A model generated the notes under the pieces. The model ran no database searches and had not been told where the DNA came from. It was given only the letters and a program-made list of their open reading frames with translations. The position numbers and the translations under genes were made by a program. Shown piece by piece: positions 47,362 to 58,248 of a DNA stretch of 64,000 nucleotides. The first letter of the stretch is position 1. Each line of letters starts with the position of its first letter. Source of the stretch: Telmatactis stephensoni (lineage: Eukaryota; Cnidaria; Anthozoa; Actiniaria; Isophelliidae); contig JALIZF010001939.1 in NCBI GenBank assembly GCA_029948255.1, positions 2,647,001-2,711,000 on the forward strand, written 5' to 3'.

Positions 47362-48047
47362 TTAGTACATGTTACAAAGGCAGAGACAGGTTACAAAGGC
47401 AGAACACAACAACATCCCCACTGTAATACCTTTTGGTCGTAGTTTCATCGAAGCTTTTTTCATGTAAATGTTAGCAATACCCCTCCAAGTCATATCATCA
47501 CGAGAAGTCAACTGTACAGCAGCGCACCATCTGAACCACCAACCACTATTCTTTGCACACTGACCACTGAAGAGATCGTTATCTCTGTCAGGAGTGCTAA
47601 ACTTCATCCCATTACTACTCCATGCTGGGAATGCTGTGTAATCAAGACCATTGCCTGCGGTACCTGAGGCCCCAGTGACTTTTAAACGATAAAAATCGCT
47701 CTCAGCGCTGACTTGGAAAGTTGAATATTTCGCAAATTTCTTGAGTCCGTTAGTGTCTTCTAGATCAACTCGTAGGGTTGATGTCTTCGATGCTGTTAGA
47801 CGATGGATTTTTTCATTGCCAAGCCAAAACTCACCATGGCTAATGTTTCCAAACCCGTTTTTATACGCCTCCCAGTTACGGTTAAAACTGACGGAAAAAT
47901 CAAACCGTTTATGGAAGACAGTCCAGCCACCTCCGTCGGTTGTCATATCACAGAGAACTGAGAACGTCCCACGCCCATCGGGGTCGATGGTATAAACACC
48001 GTCCTGGGTGATTCCTGAGGCGTGGATCTCTGAACAATCACGAATGG
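47362..48047 (-). CDS. Gene D FReD exon
   Basis: Acceptor tttcttcag, phase 1 start. The exon contains the duplication breakpoint at about 47947. Domain end near 47430. Confidence 0.85.
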
Positions 48048-51000
48048 CTGAAGAAAGAAAATTAGAGATATAATCAAAATAAATTTAACAAAATGTATGC
48101 AATTGATGTGGAAGCAAGGATGGCACAGTTGGTTAGTGCGCGGCTTTCCGATCACGCATATTTTGACTTCTTTCCAATATGTGCAGCTGTAATTAGCTTA
48201 AATACCCTTAAAACGGAGTACTGACGGAGAGAGGAGGTAAAGGGCGCACCTTCGAATGCTTAATACCGAGCCTCTGGCTCGGGAGATCTGGGCAACCACT
48301 TCCCGCGATTTCGAAGTAAAACATTAGCCTTTGCCTTTTGCCTTTTGGAAACCCAGCATGACAGCAAAGGTGGCCGAGCGATGAGAGCGCCGGTCTGTCA
48401 CCTCTGTGGTCTCGAGTTTGATCCGGACGGGACATTGACATGGAGCTTGAGTTTCTTGTTCGTTCTCTCTCTTGCTTTTTTATTTTTTATTTTTGTTTGT
48501 TTTTGTTTTGTTTGTTTTGTTGTTGTTGTTGTTGTTTGTTTTTGTTTGCTTGTGTGTGTGTTAATTCAAAATTCATTCATTCGTTCGTTCGTTCGTTCGT
48601 TCATTCCTTTTATTTATTTATTTATTTTTTTTTATTTTTTTATTTTTTTATTTCTTTCTTTCTTTCTTTTTTCTTTGTTTGTTTGTTTGTTTGTTTGTTT
48701 GTTTGTTTGTTTGTTCACTTGTTTGTTTGTTTGATGTTTGTTTGTTTGTTTGTTTGTTTGTTTGTCTGTTTGTTTGTTCACTTGTTTGTTTGTTTGATGT
48801 TTGTTTGTTTGTTTGTTTGTTTGTTTGTCTGTTTGTTTGTTTGTTTGTTCACTTGTTTGTTTGTTTGTTTGTTTGTTCACTTGTTTGTTTGTTTTTTGCT
48901 CATATTGTAGCCAACGTCAGGTGCAAAAAAAACCCCGCAAGCCACTTGAGCCTGTTTGCCAACTTTGCCATTTTCTCGTCTACACGAGCAAATGTCCCTG
49001 TCAAGAAAAATTTGTCAAGAAAAACTTGGTCGTAATTGATGCAGCTTTCTTAGTGGTAACCATGGCAACACTTACTTGACTGACAGCTGACACCTTTGTA
49101 ACCTGGCGCGCACAAGCACAGAAATCTTGAGTTTGACTTCACACATGTAGCGCCGTTTAAACAATTACATGGTTCCTAGAAAAACAAATTTATCAATTAG
49201 ACAACAGAAAGCCGCGCGCCCATGGCGTTATAGACGCACGAGAGAAAATATAAAGAACGATTAACAAACGTAAGAGTGGCACGAGGCGTAGCCGAGTGCG
49301 ACTCTAGTTTATTAAGAGTTCTTTATATTTTCTCAAGTGCGTCTATAACGCATCTTTCTGTTGTCTAATTGATTTATAACAGAGTCTAGAACGTTAAAAA
49401 CGGAGCCGTGCAGCCCATGGGGAAATAGTTCATAGTTTTTTCAGCCAATCAGAGCGCGCGTTATATGTGTCGCCATCTTAAAAACGAACGATTTGAAAAA
49501 GACGATGACGAAGATAGTGCGCGCGCATTGCAGCCCATGGGCAAATAGTTCATAGCTTTCTGGTCAATCAGAGCGCGCGTAAGATTGTAGCTATGTTATA
49601 ATAAAAGATAGACTCAAGGCTTGCTTGGGTTTTCAAAGAATGGAGAGGAAGGCTTAGAGAGGGCAAAATGACCTAATGGGGAGGGAGACATGAGGCTGAA
49701 AAGTTGGTTTGGGAGGCGGGGATAGGAGAAGTGACGAATATGAAGAAAATTAGGGCGGGAGGAGGAGAAAAATGACATAAAAAATAGGGAGGAAGGAACC
49801 ATATAATTTCTGTCTAGTCACATGACAGTTCTTTTAGTATTAGAATATATGTTGATGGGACAATGTTTTTAAGAATGACTGTATATTTACTATATATATA
49901 ATTAATATAGTAATAATTTATTGGGTGGGCTAATTATTAGCCAGTTCAGAGTTTAAGAATCGTTTCTAATGCACATGCGATTTTATCCCGAATGTCTCGC
50001 CTTCTTTTGTTTGATTAAAAACAAGAGGTTTAAACAAAAGAAGGTGAGACATTTGGGATAAAATCGCATGCGCATTAGAAACGATTCTTAAACTCTGAAC
50101 TGGCTTATAGAACTATTTCTGTCTAGTCACATGACAGTTCTTTTAGTATTAGAATACATGTTCATCGACAACGTTTTCTAAATGACCTTGACATTTTAAA
50201 ATCAACGAACTATAGAAATTTAAAACAAAGGAGCTGTAGTTAATTAATTATTCATTTCTTTATTTTATGGGTGTGCTGTATGATTGTATATGAGGAACAG
50301 TTTGGAGATTTGAAACACTGTTTGGTCGAAATGGCAGCCTATTTGCTGGCCCTTTATCAAAACGTTCTGAAAAATAGAAATTACGATTAAAATTACATAT
50401 TGTAAAACAATATTTGTAAAGGAAATCATATTGTTTCGAGTGCAATTTGGAATAAATTTGAATGAGTGGGATTTCAGAGAGTTCGAAATTGCACGAGCCT
50501 TTAAGCGAGTGCACTTTGAGCTTTTTGAAATCCCAAGAGTTCATATTTATTCCAAATTGCACGAGAAATCTATATGATTTCCTATGAATGATATGCATGA
50601 AAAAATTATAAAAACAAATGAGTTTTTCTCTTCAAAAGAGCGAACATTTTTGACTAAAACCTGAGCGCGCGCTCGATGACGTGTGATGGCGTCAGTAGCG
50701 CGCGCATTTACTCTAAAATTTCATTCAAAACCAAAACAAAATTGTCAACGTTTTCGCCTTTTTTCCCATCAAAATCGTACCTTTGTGATCAGAATATGCA
50801 TAGTTTTGATGCTAGATAATGTGAACAATAGCAGAACTAACAAAACTTTGAGTTTGACGCTGGTTTTGAAATTTGCACTAAATTTCCTTTTTTTTTCCTG
50901 CAAATGTTTCAAATTTCCTTGAAACAGCACTGCTCTTGGCAAATCAACATCGAGAAGTTTTTGCATGTAATATATTAGGCTCGGTACAAAAGACGGTACT

Positions 51001-51724
51001 TAAAAATAACAACTGCGCCCAGCTGCGCTGAATAAATTTCTGAACTCTAAAAATTGGCTTTTTTCCATTCGTTTGTTTGTTTTTGTTTGTTTGTTTGTGT
51101 GTGTTTGTTTACTTGTTTGTTTTTCTTATTTAGACTTTATGTCGTACGGTTCTGATACCTTTATAATTATCTTTTGCGTGTCTACTAGGTCAAGTTTTAG
51201 GGAACTAATATACTTTATTATTGTGTTATCAATTTTTTAGTATTGGAAGTTGGGAGTGACTAATAAATACTCGTAAGCATTTGTGGGGAATCATGGAATT
51301 ATATAGTAAGTCCTTAAGAGTCTTGATTAAGAATATATCGGAAAATTTGTTCATCTGTCCGCATAACATTTGCATTGGGACTTACCGGTAGAGCGTAATG
51401 ATCGATTTCTTTGACATTAACGAAGTCATTATTTTTGGCTTGATATTTGTCAATATCCATAAGCATACACTCCAGTAATCCTTCCGCATTAATCGTTGTG
51501 TTTATATTTGCACCCAGACATCGGTTGTTTGCCGTACACTCAATGAGACAGTCAAAAAACGATTCCACGTCGAGTCTTTTCAGAGGAATTCCCGAAAGAC
51601 GGAGTCCCTTAAAAGGGATGTAGTTTGAGAAAGAAATATCGTCGGTGATGCCATGTATAATAGTTGATACTGCAGCAATAACTTGTATAAACAAAACCAG
51701 AGCAACAAGCGAATGAATATCCAT
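47362..51724 (-). CDS. Lectin gene D: PAN-EGF-FReD, diverged 5' half
   Basis: Same three-exon plan and phases as A to C, but the PAN ([15 protein letters not shown] start; [14 protein letters not shown]) and the EGF ([11 protein letters not shown]) are strongly diverged. The FReD starts [13 protein letters not shown] and becomes nearly identical to B and C only from MTTDGGGW onward. The loop reads [16 protein letters not shown]. This looks like the ancestral right-hand gene whose 3' half was copied into B and C. Secreted protein with signal peptide. Stop at 47362 after the hydrophobic tail GITVGMLLC. The EGF-FReD intron holds SINE-like and GTTT repeats. Confidence 0.82.
48105..48460 (+). repeat. 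tRNA-derived SINE-like heads
   Basis: GGATGGCACAGTTGGTTAG near 48117 and GGTGGCCGAGCGATGAGAG near 48370 look like tRNA A boxes; GAGTTTGATCC near 48413 looks like a B box. No intact cloverleaf was seen. Confidence 0.4.
48470..48895. repeat. GTTT-rich simple repeat
   Basis: Long GTTT arrays interrupted by GTTCACTT and GATGTTT; possibly the expanded tail of the adjacent SINE-like sequence. Confidence 0.9.
49076..49175 (-). CDS. Gene D EGF exon
   Basis: [15 protein letters not shown], then [15 protein letters not shown]: six EGF cysteines, with a two-residue shorter first loop. Phase 0 to phase 1 at gtaagt. Confidence 0.82.
49190..49600. mobile_element. Dispersed element, copy 1 (fold-back head and CGCGCG tail)
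   Basis: The fold-back part (49190-49374) has arms of about 60 bp starting TCAATTAGACAACAGAAAGC. Then GCAGCCCATGGG occurs twice with two CAATCAGAGCGCGCGT motifs. Copy 2 at 61998 is nearly identical. Confidence 0.85.
49940..50104. mobile_element. Near-perfect fold-back element
   Basis: GCCAGTTCAGAGTTTAAG ... CTTCTTTTGTTT is inverted as AAACAAAAGAAG ... CTTAAACTCTGAACTGGC; arms of about 70 bp. Confidence 0.85.
50421..50582. repeat. Fold-back element
   Basis: GGAAATCATAT, CGAGTGCAATTTGGAATAAA and GGGATTTCA have inverted partners at the right. Confidence 0.7.
50583..51385 (-). other. Gene D intron 1, remainder
   Basis: A GTTT-rich stretch near 51068-51125; otherwise unassigned AT-rich sequence. 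Confidence 0.4.
51386..51724 (-). CDS. Gene D signal peptide and PAN exon
   Basis: Exactly 113 codons, as in A to C, ending DHYALP at gtaagt. The shared length and phase confirm homology despite divergence. Confidence 0.85.
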
Positions 51725-52410
51725 GTTTCACAAGGTACTTCAGCCAAAGAGAACCGTTAAAACATTAACGGTGCTTGTATATATATTTTAATAATTGTTG
51801 CGCATGTGAAGTGAAGATGATCAATATTTAGCCTCGCAGCAGCAGTTTAGGAAAAATAAATACAGCTTAAACTAGTGATCCTGGGACGATAATAAACCTA
51901 AACACCTATTTTATTTTTATTTGATGTTCTTTGTTCTCTTTCTTTAGTCAGGCGCGTGTTTTCGAAAGCAGCTCTAACTACAGTGGAACAAAAATCATGT
52001 TAATTATCTTGTTAATTTGACTTTCTACTCAATTCTATGTTTTTCAGTAAATTTAGAAAGAATAATGAGATAAGATGAGTGCAGTTAAAACTAGTGACCG
52101 GAATATAGCGTGCGCAAAAAGAAAATCCCTTAACCCCGCTATTCTTACAGAGAACAATATAGAACAGAACGAAAACATTCGATCGCTTCACGTTTGACAC
52201 AAAACGATTTACTGAAAAGGAATGGAGCAGATTTTGTTTCTGCTCTAACTTGCGCTTGTTCTAGGATTCCAGTTAACTGAAGATTAATAATGCTGAATCG
52301 GAAAGGTTTAAACTTTATATGCAGGAATTTTGAAAGAAATTGTTGGAACCAGTTTAGAGAAAAGAGGTCTGACTCCAGTTGCCAAATTTGTCAACGCTGG
52401 TGCAAAAACT

Positions 52411-53862
52411 TTTCTGGGGCACTAGCTTCGTAAAAAAAAAGGAATCGTCTCCAAACATTTCAGATAAATAACTGAAGAGTATGACAAACGACTACTGGTG
52501 TAAAATCAACTGATGTATATCAATATAAAATTTTTAAATCGCTTTTTGCGGAGATATTTAGACTGAATCGCCTTACAAAAGTCATATCCCAAATTTAAGA
52601 CTCCATAATTCTGAATCAACGAAATAAAATTCCTCAAAGCTCTGTGAACGGTTAGGTTGTGCCTCGAAGATGAATTTCCAGACATTGGTAAAGATTCTAT
52701 AGTAAAGGTTTTGAGAAATAACTTAGTTGTTTTACGAGATTTCCCCATACCATGCATAAATTTACGCCGATTACCATGCCAAACCCAAGACTCAAACTTC
52801 AATCCTTCAGCAACTATGTCTTATATATAATATCTTTAAAATCCGACCAGAGGAAAGGGATTTTTTAACCGTTTATTTGTTATAGGTTGATGACTAGAAA
52901 TACTGTTTCCAGACACCATAAACATCTTTTTGTTGTTGGTGTTGTTTTATTAGGCCATGAAGATAAAGTCGCGGTCTGACCTACTACACTACAGGGCCCA
53001 CAGTAATTGGCGAAAGATGTTGTGGTGTCTCTGCCTTCATTGTAAGGAAAAGCGGTAAAATTAAGTCTTCTTTTATATTCTTTGTCACTTAGGCAGGCGC
53101 GTCGACTCCGCAAATTCAGCGCGTGACTGCAGCGGACCCCAAAATAAGCCTTTTAAAATTCCTACGTCAATTCTATCTTCTAGAGAAAAACATAAACACT
53201 TCATGAAGAATAACAGCTCATCAGCTTGGACATTAAATATTAGTGAACATTGATCATTAGTGTTGCTATGGTAGTGATTTTGTAACGGAAAGCATGAACT
53301 GATAATAGTCTGAAGAAGTTTTTCAAAGGTTATCTTTTTCTTGTAATTTTAGACATATCGGCCTTAATACTTATTGTTGCATGACAGTTAAGATACAGTT
53401 TAATAATCACTTTAGTCGGATCTTAAAAATATTACAAGATGTAGTTGCTGAAGGATTGAAGTTTGAGTGTAGGGTTTGTCATGGCAATTGGCGTTAATTT
53501 ATGCATATTATGGGGAAATCCCGTAAATCAGTTTTTTAGATCTTTCTCCAAACTTTAATTTACTATTGAATCTAGTTACCAAATTCTGGAAATTCATCTT
53601 GGAAGTACAAAGTAACTATTCACTCACAGAACTTCGAGAAATTTTATTTCGTGCATTCCAAATTAGTGAGTCCAAATTTGGGATATGAATTTTTAATACA
53701 ATTCTAAACATCTCTGTGGAAAGAGATTTAAAAAATTATTATATTGACGTATTGATATCAGTTGATTTTACGCCAGTAGTTGTTTATTATACTCTCTCTT
53801 AATTCATCTACAATGTTTGGAGACGGTTCCTTTAATTTTTACGGAGCCTAGAGCCTCAGAAA
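52411..53862. mobile_element. Long-TIR DNA element (~1.45 kb, diverged ends of over 200 bp)
   Basis: TTTCTGGGGCACTAGC, CGTCTCCAAACAT, ACTACTGGTGTAAAATC and CATATCCCAAATTT at the left are matched inverted at the right. The internal - frame at 52880-53113 is unrecognised. No transposase was identified. Confidence 0.7.
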
Positions 53863-53904
53863 GAAAGATGACTTTTTCCTACATTCCTTTTCAGAGTTTG
53901 AGGG

Positions 53905-54090
53905 GGTGTTTACATGGCACTAAGATCATCCTAGCACTAGGATCATCCTAGTAGGCAAATAATCCTACCTGCATGCTGTACATTTACTGCATTCTTTAGT
54001 AGGATGATCCAAAGTGAAGACAAATTTCCATGTAAACAGAATGCAATAAATGTATAGCAGGTAGGATGATCCTAGTGCCATGTAAACACC
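53905..54090. mobile_element. Fold-back element ending in GGTGTTTACATGGCA
   Basis: Outer GGTGTTTACATGGCACTA / TAGTGCCATGTAAACACC plus inner CTAGGATCATCCTA repeats. Confidence 0.75.
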
Positions 54091-54245
54091 TCCTGAGTGG
54101 GGTTTAACTTTTAGAACACTGAGCACCGCGGGAATCAACCATATTACCGAAAACGTGAAAAGTCCTTATTTCACGCTATAAAGAGGACAGGAACTTTAGG
54201 ACGCAAACCATGCCAGTTTATTTTCCGTTCGGCCAGAACGTTTCT

Positions 54246-54485
54246 CTCTCATTGTTGTTTATATCAAAACTCTGAGTCTCAATGGCAATTGAAAATGTAT
54301 AAGCAAGAAAAAAGCAATGAGTATTTCACTTAAACCAGTTAAACCTTTTTTTACTTCTCTCATTGTTATTTTAAATACCAAAACTCTGAGTCTCAATGCC
54401 AATTGAAAATGTATAAGCAAAAACTGAAAAGAAAACAAAGCTGTGAGCATTTCACTGAAACCACTTAAACCTTTTTTACTTCTCG
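54246..54485. repeat. Tandem duplication of ~118 bp
   Basis: AAAACTCTGAGTCTCAATG and CAATTGAAAATGTATAAGC occur twice in order, with small indels. Confidence 0.75.
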
Positions 54486-55396
54486 TCTTCTCTGTCATCG
54501 TCGTCGTGGTTGCTTGAGGTTTCTAATAATCTTGAACAAATTTTAATTTGAAAATCCCTTAATTGACAGGCACGTCTTATTTGAATTTCGATGATTAATT
54601 ATTTATCATCTCGGCAATACAACTTGGAGTATTATATGACTGTGAAAGAAATTGAATCTTTTCTGAGTGTACATTAAATTAAATGTTAACTAGGGCGCCC
54701 CGTAATTACGAGACGCCTTTCAAAGAAATCAAATAACGCGTTTTCAACAACTGGTATAAATTTCATTTTTGATCACAAAAAAAAATCTATTTACCTAAGA
54801 ATTTCCAACCAACGCTGTGGTCTTCTTCGGTGATAATTTAAGTGTGACAACGTACTTCGTGGGGCCTTGAGCGCGAAAATTTTGGATAGAAAAGGGATGA
54901 ATAGAAATTTGTACACCATATGAAAAAGAGACAACTTACTAAGTATATAAGTTACTTGGTAAATAAGTAATAAGTTCTCTCTCTTTTTATACAGTAATAA
55001 AGATTGCTGTATGTTTTACACCGACGTCAGACTAATCTAGTTCACTCCGGCGCTAGTCTCCTTTTTATGTTTCGAATATATCACACGGAGTTTTGATTGG
55101 GAGCAGTGCAATTTAACCCGTGAAAAAAGTACGCATAATAGTTAGTTTAACTGATTATACTTTTGTCCTTTATCAACCAGTGCAAGCTAAATAGCCATCT
55201 TTACTTCACGCGCGGCATACATCCAACACCATCACTCTAGGCATACATGCAAATAAATACCTACAAAAGTATATGTTTCTAAAAATATAGATGCAATTTT
55301 AATGTGCTGTATGATAGTCAAGAGCAATCTTCGTATGACTGTGAAAATGCAACTGAAAGACCACAGCAGGATATACGAGATTAAAGATAAGCTTAC
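54486..55396. other. Spacer left of orphan PAN exon E
   Basis: No coding signal and no EGF or FReD exon was seen on the - strand. Confidence 0.4.
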
Positions 55397-55742
55397 CGAA
55401 ACGGTATAAGTGATCAAAATCGCTTGTTTTTACCAAGAGATCTTGCCTTTCAACTTTATCCACTGACAGTAGCTCACACGTTTGTACATTTTGTTGTTGG
55501 TAAGTAAGTTTTTCTAAGTTGAATGACCGACAGAACGACGTCCGTAAGCACCAATGACCGCATGTTAACTGACTTCCAACTTCTTTCTTTTGTAAAACGA
55601 TATCTGGATGACTCGATGCCTCTAGTCTTGTATTTGAAGTTACCACAAAGTTTTGAGTCTCGCTAGCCTTGGATACTTTACAAATACACGTAAAAATGAA
55701 AAAAGGACAGATAAAAATACGATTCAATTTTTCAGCTACCAT
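55397..55742 (-). CDS. Orphan exon E: signal peptide and PAN/apple domain
   Basis: Begins MVAEKLNRIFICPFF, followed by a PAN domain with CGHWCLRTSFCRSFN and QTCELLSVDK, ending DFDHLYRF at a gtaagc donor. Unlike A to D it ends at phase 1, which would match the FReD exons (phase 1) but not the EGF exons (phase 0). No partner exons lie between it and gene D. It may be a broken paralogue, or a distal first exon that skips the EGF. A 50-bp tandem duplication spans its start codon. Confidence 0.6.
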
Positions 55743-55820
55743 GTCGACAACTAAATGTCTAAGACAATGCGATTCAATTTTTCAGCTGCCAAGTCGACAA
55801 CTTAATGTCGAAGACAAGCA
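55721..55820. repeat. 50-bp tandem duplication across the start of exon E
   Basis: GATTCAATTTTTCAGCT is repeated with a 50-bp period. The outer copy has lost the ATG (CCAAG for CCATG on +). Confidence 0.85.
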
Positions 55821-56037
55821 GATAAGGCCAATCCCAAGCCGGTTTTTGCAAAGTATATCCGTCACGTGACCATCATATATATCACGGCTGGAAACCTGTT
55901 TTTCATGTATTTTAAGAATATTCTAAGCATAATTTCTAGAATCAATTGTTGTTTCTCATCCAATGAAACTAATCGACTCAACTGGCAGCTGCTACGTCGT
56001 AAACACATGAAAAACATACATTGATACATATCTGTAT

Positions 56038-56110
56038 CAGCCCTTGGAATCCGGAATCCAGCCCTTGGAATCCGGAATCCAGCCATTGGAATCCGGAATC
56101 CAGCCATTTG
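56038..56110. repeat. 21-bp tandem repeat
   Basis: About 3.5 copies of CAGCCCTTGGAATCCGGAAT. Confidence 0.9.
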
Positions 56111-56138
56111 AATCTTTAAGATAACTCTTTAAGACAGG

Positions 56139-56325
56139 GTTCTTAAAGAAGCAGCCGAAGAGATTGCACCGTATCTTTGCTTCATTTTTGACACCTCGAT
56201 GAAGTTGGGACAAGTCTCCAGAGACTGGAGAAAGGGCAATATCATATCAGTGTTCAAAAAGGAGACAAAAGGGAATTCAGCAACTATAGACCCGTCTCAT
56301 TAACGTCAGTTATGAAAGTATGGAA
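56139..56325 (+). pseudogene. Fragment of a non-LTR retrotransposon reverse transcriptase
   Basis: One frame gives VLKEAAEEIAPYL and SRDWRKGNIISVFKK, and a second frame then gives NYRPVSLTSV. These are the conserved blocks of LINE-type reverse transcriptases upstream of the catalytic site. Only about 60 residues remain and the frame is shifted, so it is inactive. Confidence 0.8.
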
Positions 56326-56349
56326 TGAATGTATGAAATAAATCCATGA

Positions 56350-56450
56350 GTTGAGTCATGACGTCACTGACACCTAAAAAGAACGCTAAAAATCTAGTAC
56401 TTCCCTTTCGAATTCTAAAAAGATATTTTAACTGATGATCAATAGACCCT
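56350..56450 (-). promoter_or_regulatory. Upstream region of exon E, similar to promoters of A-C
   Basis: TGACGTCACTGACACC at 56359, then CTTCCCTT and AGATATTTTAACTG, match the 31732-31810 block in order. It lies about 600 bp upstream of exon E. Confidence 0.45.
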
Positions 56451-57419
56451 TGAATATTTATTTCACAAAGTTTCTGCTATTAAAATTTCGCCGTTTTTTG
56501 ACCAAAGTAGCACTTTAAATATAGATATATCAGGGTATGGGCAATGCAACTCCATTTTAGGTAAGAAATTCCTTAGAGAGTTGTACTCTCAATATTCGGT
56601 ATTTTCTACTCGTTGTGACATTTTTCAGTTATTTTCTAAGTTGTTTATCAAATTTCACCCTTTTCGTGCATCGCCATGTCAGTGGTAGATAATTGTCGTA
56701 TGGCAACAAGAACCATCTCTTATTAGGTAATTGGTTTGTAAGGTGCTTAAAAAGGGATTTGCTTCCCAGAATTCAAGCTTCGGAGAAGAGTTTTGGTCCA
56801 TTTCGTTCATGGGCTGTTGATCTGACTGTGGATAGGGTCTGGATAGACTTCTGCGTTAGTTTCTTCATTGGCTCACAACGTTTGGTGCATATAATTATTT
56901 CATATGGTCAGAAATTGCGGCTATTTGTTTTAAATTAATTAAATTACAAGCACTTCAGTGCACATATGAATTAACTTTGGCGCTTCAATGAACACGTATA
57001 CAAATCAATGAATTCAAAAAAACAATCAGTACGAATTGTTTTAAAGATTTTAATTTCTTTGCTTCAAATTTAGTATATGTGATGTATAACAACCTTTGAG
57101 GTTTAAATATCAAACCCTTGATTGATCATGAAGTCGTGCACCTTTGAAGAGTGCACAGGCCCGTATCTATATTTTAGGTCTTTTAGCAATCCCATGAAAG
57201 CTATGTATTAAGCGCTCACTTGCTCGTTCCTCGCAGTCTTTGCTTGACAAAGTTGACTATTTCTATACCTCGATTGATTTGAATTAAACCAAGAGGTACG
57301 TGCATCCCATGTTAATCACGGACCTTGTGACGTTTTCGTATTGGCGCCGAGATGTTGATAACAACTGGGATCCTGACTGAACTGATTTGAATTCCCTGGT
57401 ATCTCTCTTCTCGTGTTTG
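56451..57419. other. Spacer between exon E and cadherin 2
   Basis: AT-rich; I see no supported gene. Confidence 0.4.
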
Positions 57420-57424
57420 GGTTA

Positions 57425-57955
57425 AGCATAATACATAAAGTATTCATTCATTCATTCATTTGATAGCAACTGGCATTTTGGCTTGTCTGTTCGTTGTTGT
57501 TTGAAATTTCTGGATAATTTGGGAATACCCAGGTATCAGTGTCTAGTATTTCATAGTTGTCATTTGACAATTGTGGTGTTTTATGCTGTTGTATATAATA
57601 CATGAATGGTTTTAGCAGGTGCATCCTCAACGTCTGTTCTTTCTGTTCCTGATATCTCTTTTCTCATGTCTGGGTTAAGCTTTTGACGTTTTCGTGTTGG
57701 GGTCGAGATGTTGATAAAAATTGGGATCCTGACTGAACTGATTTGAATGCCCTGGTATCTCTTCAGGGTTAAGCATTTGATAGCTACTGGGATTTTGGCT
57801 TGTCCGTTCGTTGTTGTTTGAATTTCCTGGATAATTTGGGAATACCCCAGTATCATTGTCTGGTATTTCATAGTTGCCAGTTGACAATTGTGGTGTGTCA
57901 TGTTGTTCTAGGGCATTAATAGATTCAACAGGTTCATCCTGGCTTGACGTCCTTT
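57425..57955 (-). pseudogene. Two further copies of the tail-coding repeat, out of frame
   Basis: Copies 2 and 3 keep TPQLS, NYEI, VFPNYP and NNNE in order but lie after the stop. Copy 2 alone stays open to 57675 if read from GATGAACCTG at 57955. They could be alternative tails, or decayed 3' UTR sequence. Confidence 0.55.
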
Positions 57956-58248
57956 TGATATTTTTCTGTTCTTAGTATCTCTATTCTCGTGTCTGGGTTA
58001 AGCTTTTGATAGCTACTGGAGTTGTCACTAGTCTCTTCATTGTTATTTGAATTTCTTGGATAATTTGGGAATACCCCGGTATCAGTGTCCACTGGTATTT
58101 CATAGTTGTCTGTTGACAATTGTGGTGTTTCATATTGTTGCATGTTAATGTATTCAACAGGTTCATTCTCGACGTCTGTTTGGTTTGCTGGTGGTACATG
58201 CAAAGGTGGGGCAGATAAAGGCGAGGTCGCAGTCATCTCAACAATGTT
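57934..58248 (-). CDS. Cadherin 2 terminal tail exon
   Basis: 105 codons including the stop, starting NIVEMTATSPLSAPP, with VEYINMQQYE, NYEIPVDTDTGVFPNYP and ending KDVKPG. Acceptor attaatag, phase 0. The stop follows a 4-nt length change relative to the repeat consensus. Confidence 0.75.
   Translation of the reverse strand, partial: NIVEMTATSPLSAPPLHVPPANQTDVENEPVEYINMQQYETPQLSTDNYEIPVDTDTGVFPNYPRNSNNNEETSDNSSSYQKLNPDTRIEILRTEKYQKDVKPG

Larger units (their letters stand above)
41568..47946. repeat. Tandem segmental duplication, unit 3 (6.38 kb)
   Basis: From the FReD core of gene C to the breakpoint in the FReD exon of D. Right of about 47947 the similarity to the other units stops abruptly. 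Confidence 0.88.

Noticed and set aside
48105..48460. tRNA gene
   Set aside because: A- and B-box-like pieces are present but no full cloverleaf was seen; SINE heads are more likely.
48345..49079. Cys/Val/Phe-rich frames
   Set aside because: They follow the GTTT repeat and have no domain pattern.
50260..50598. 112-residue - strand frame
   Set aside because: Half of it covers a fold-back element and no domain is recognisable.
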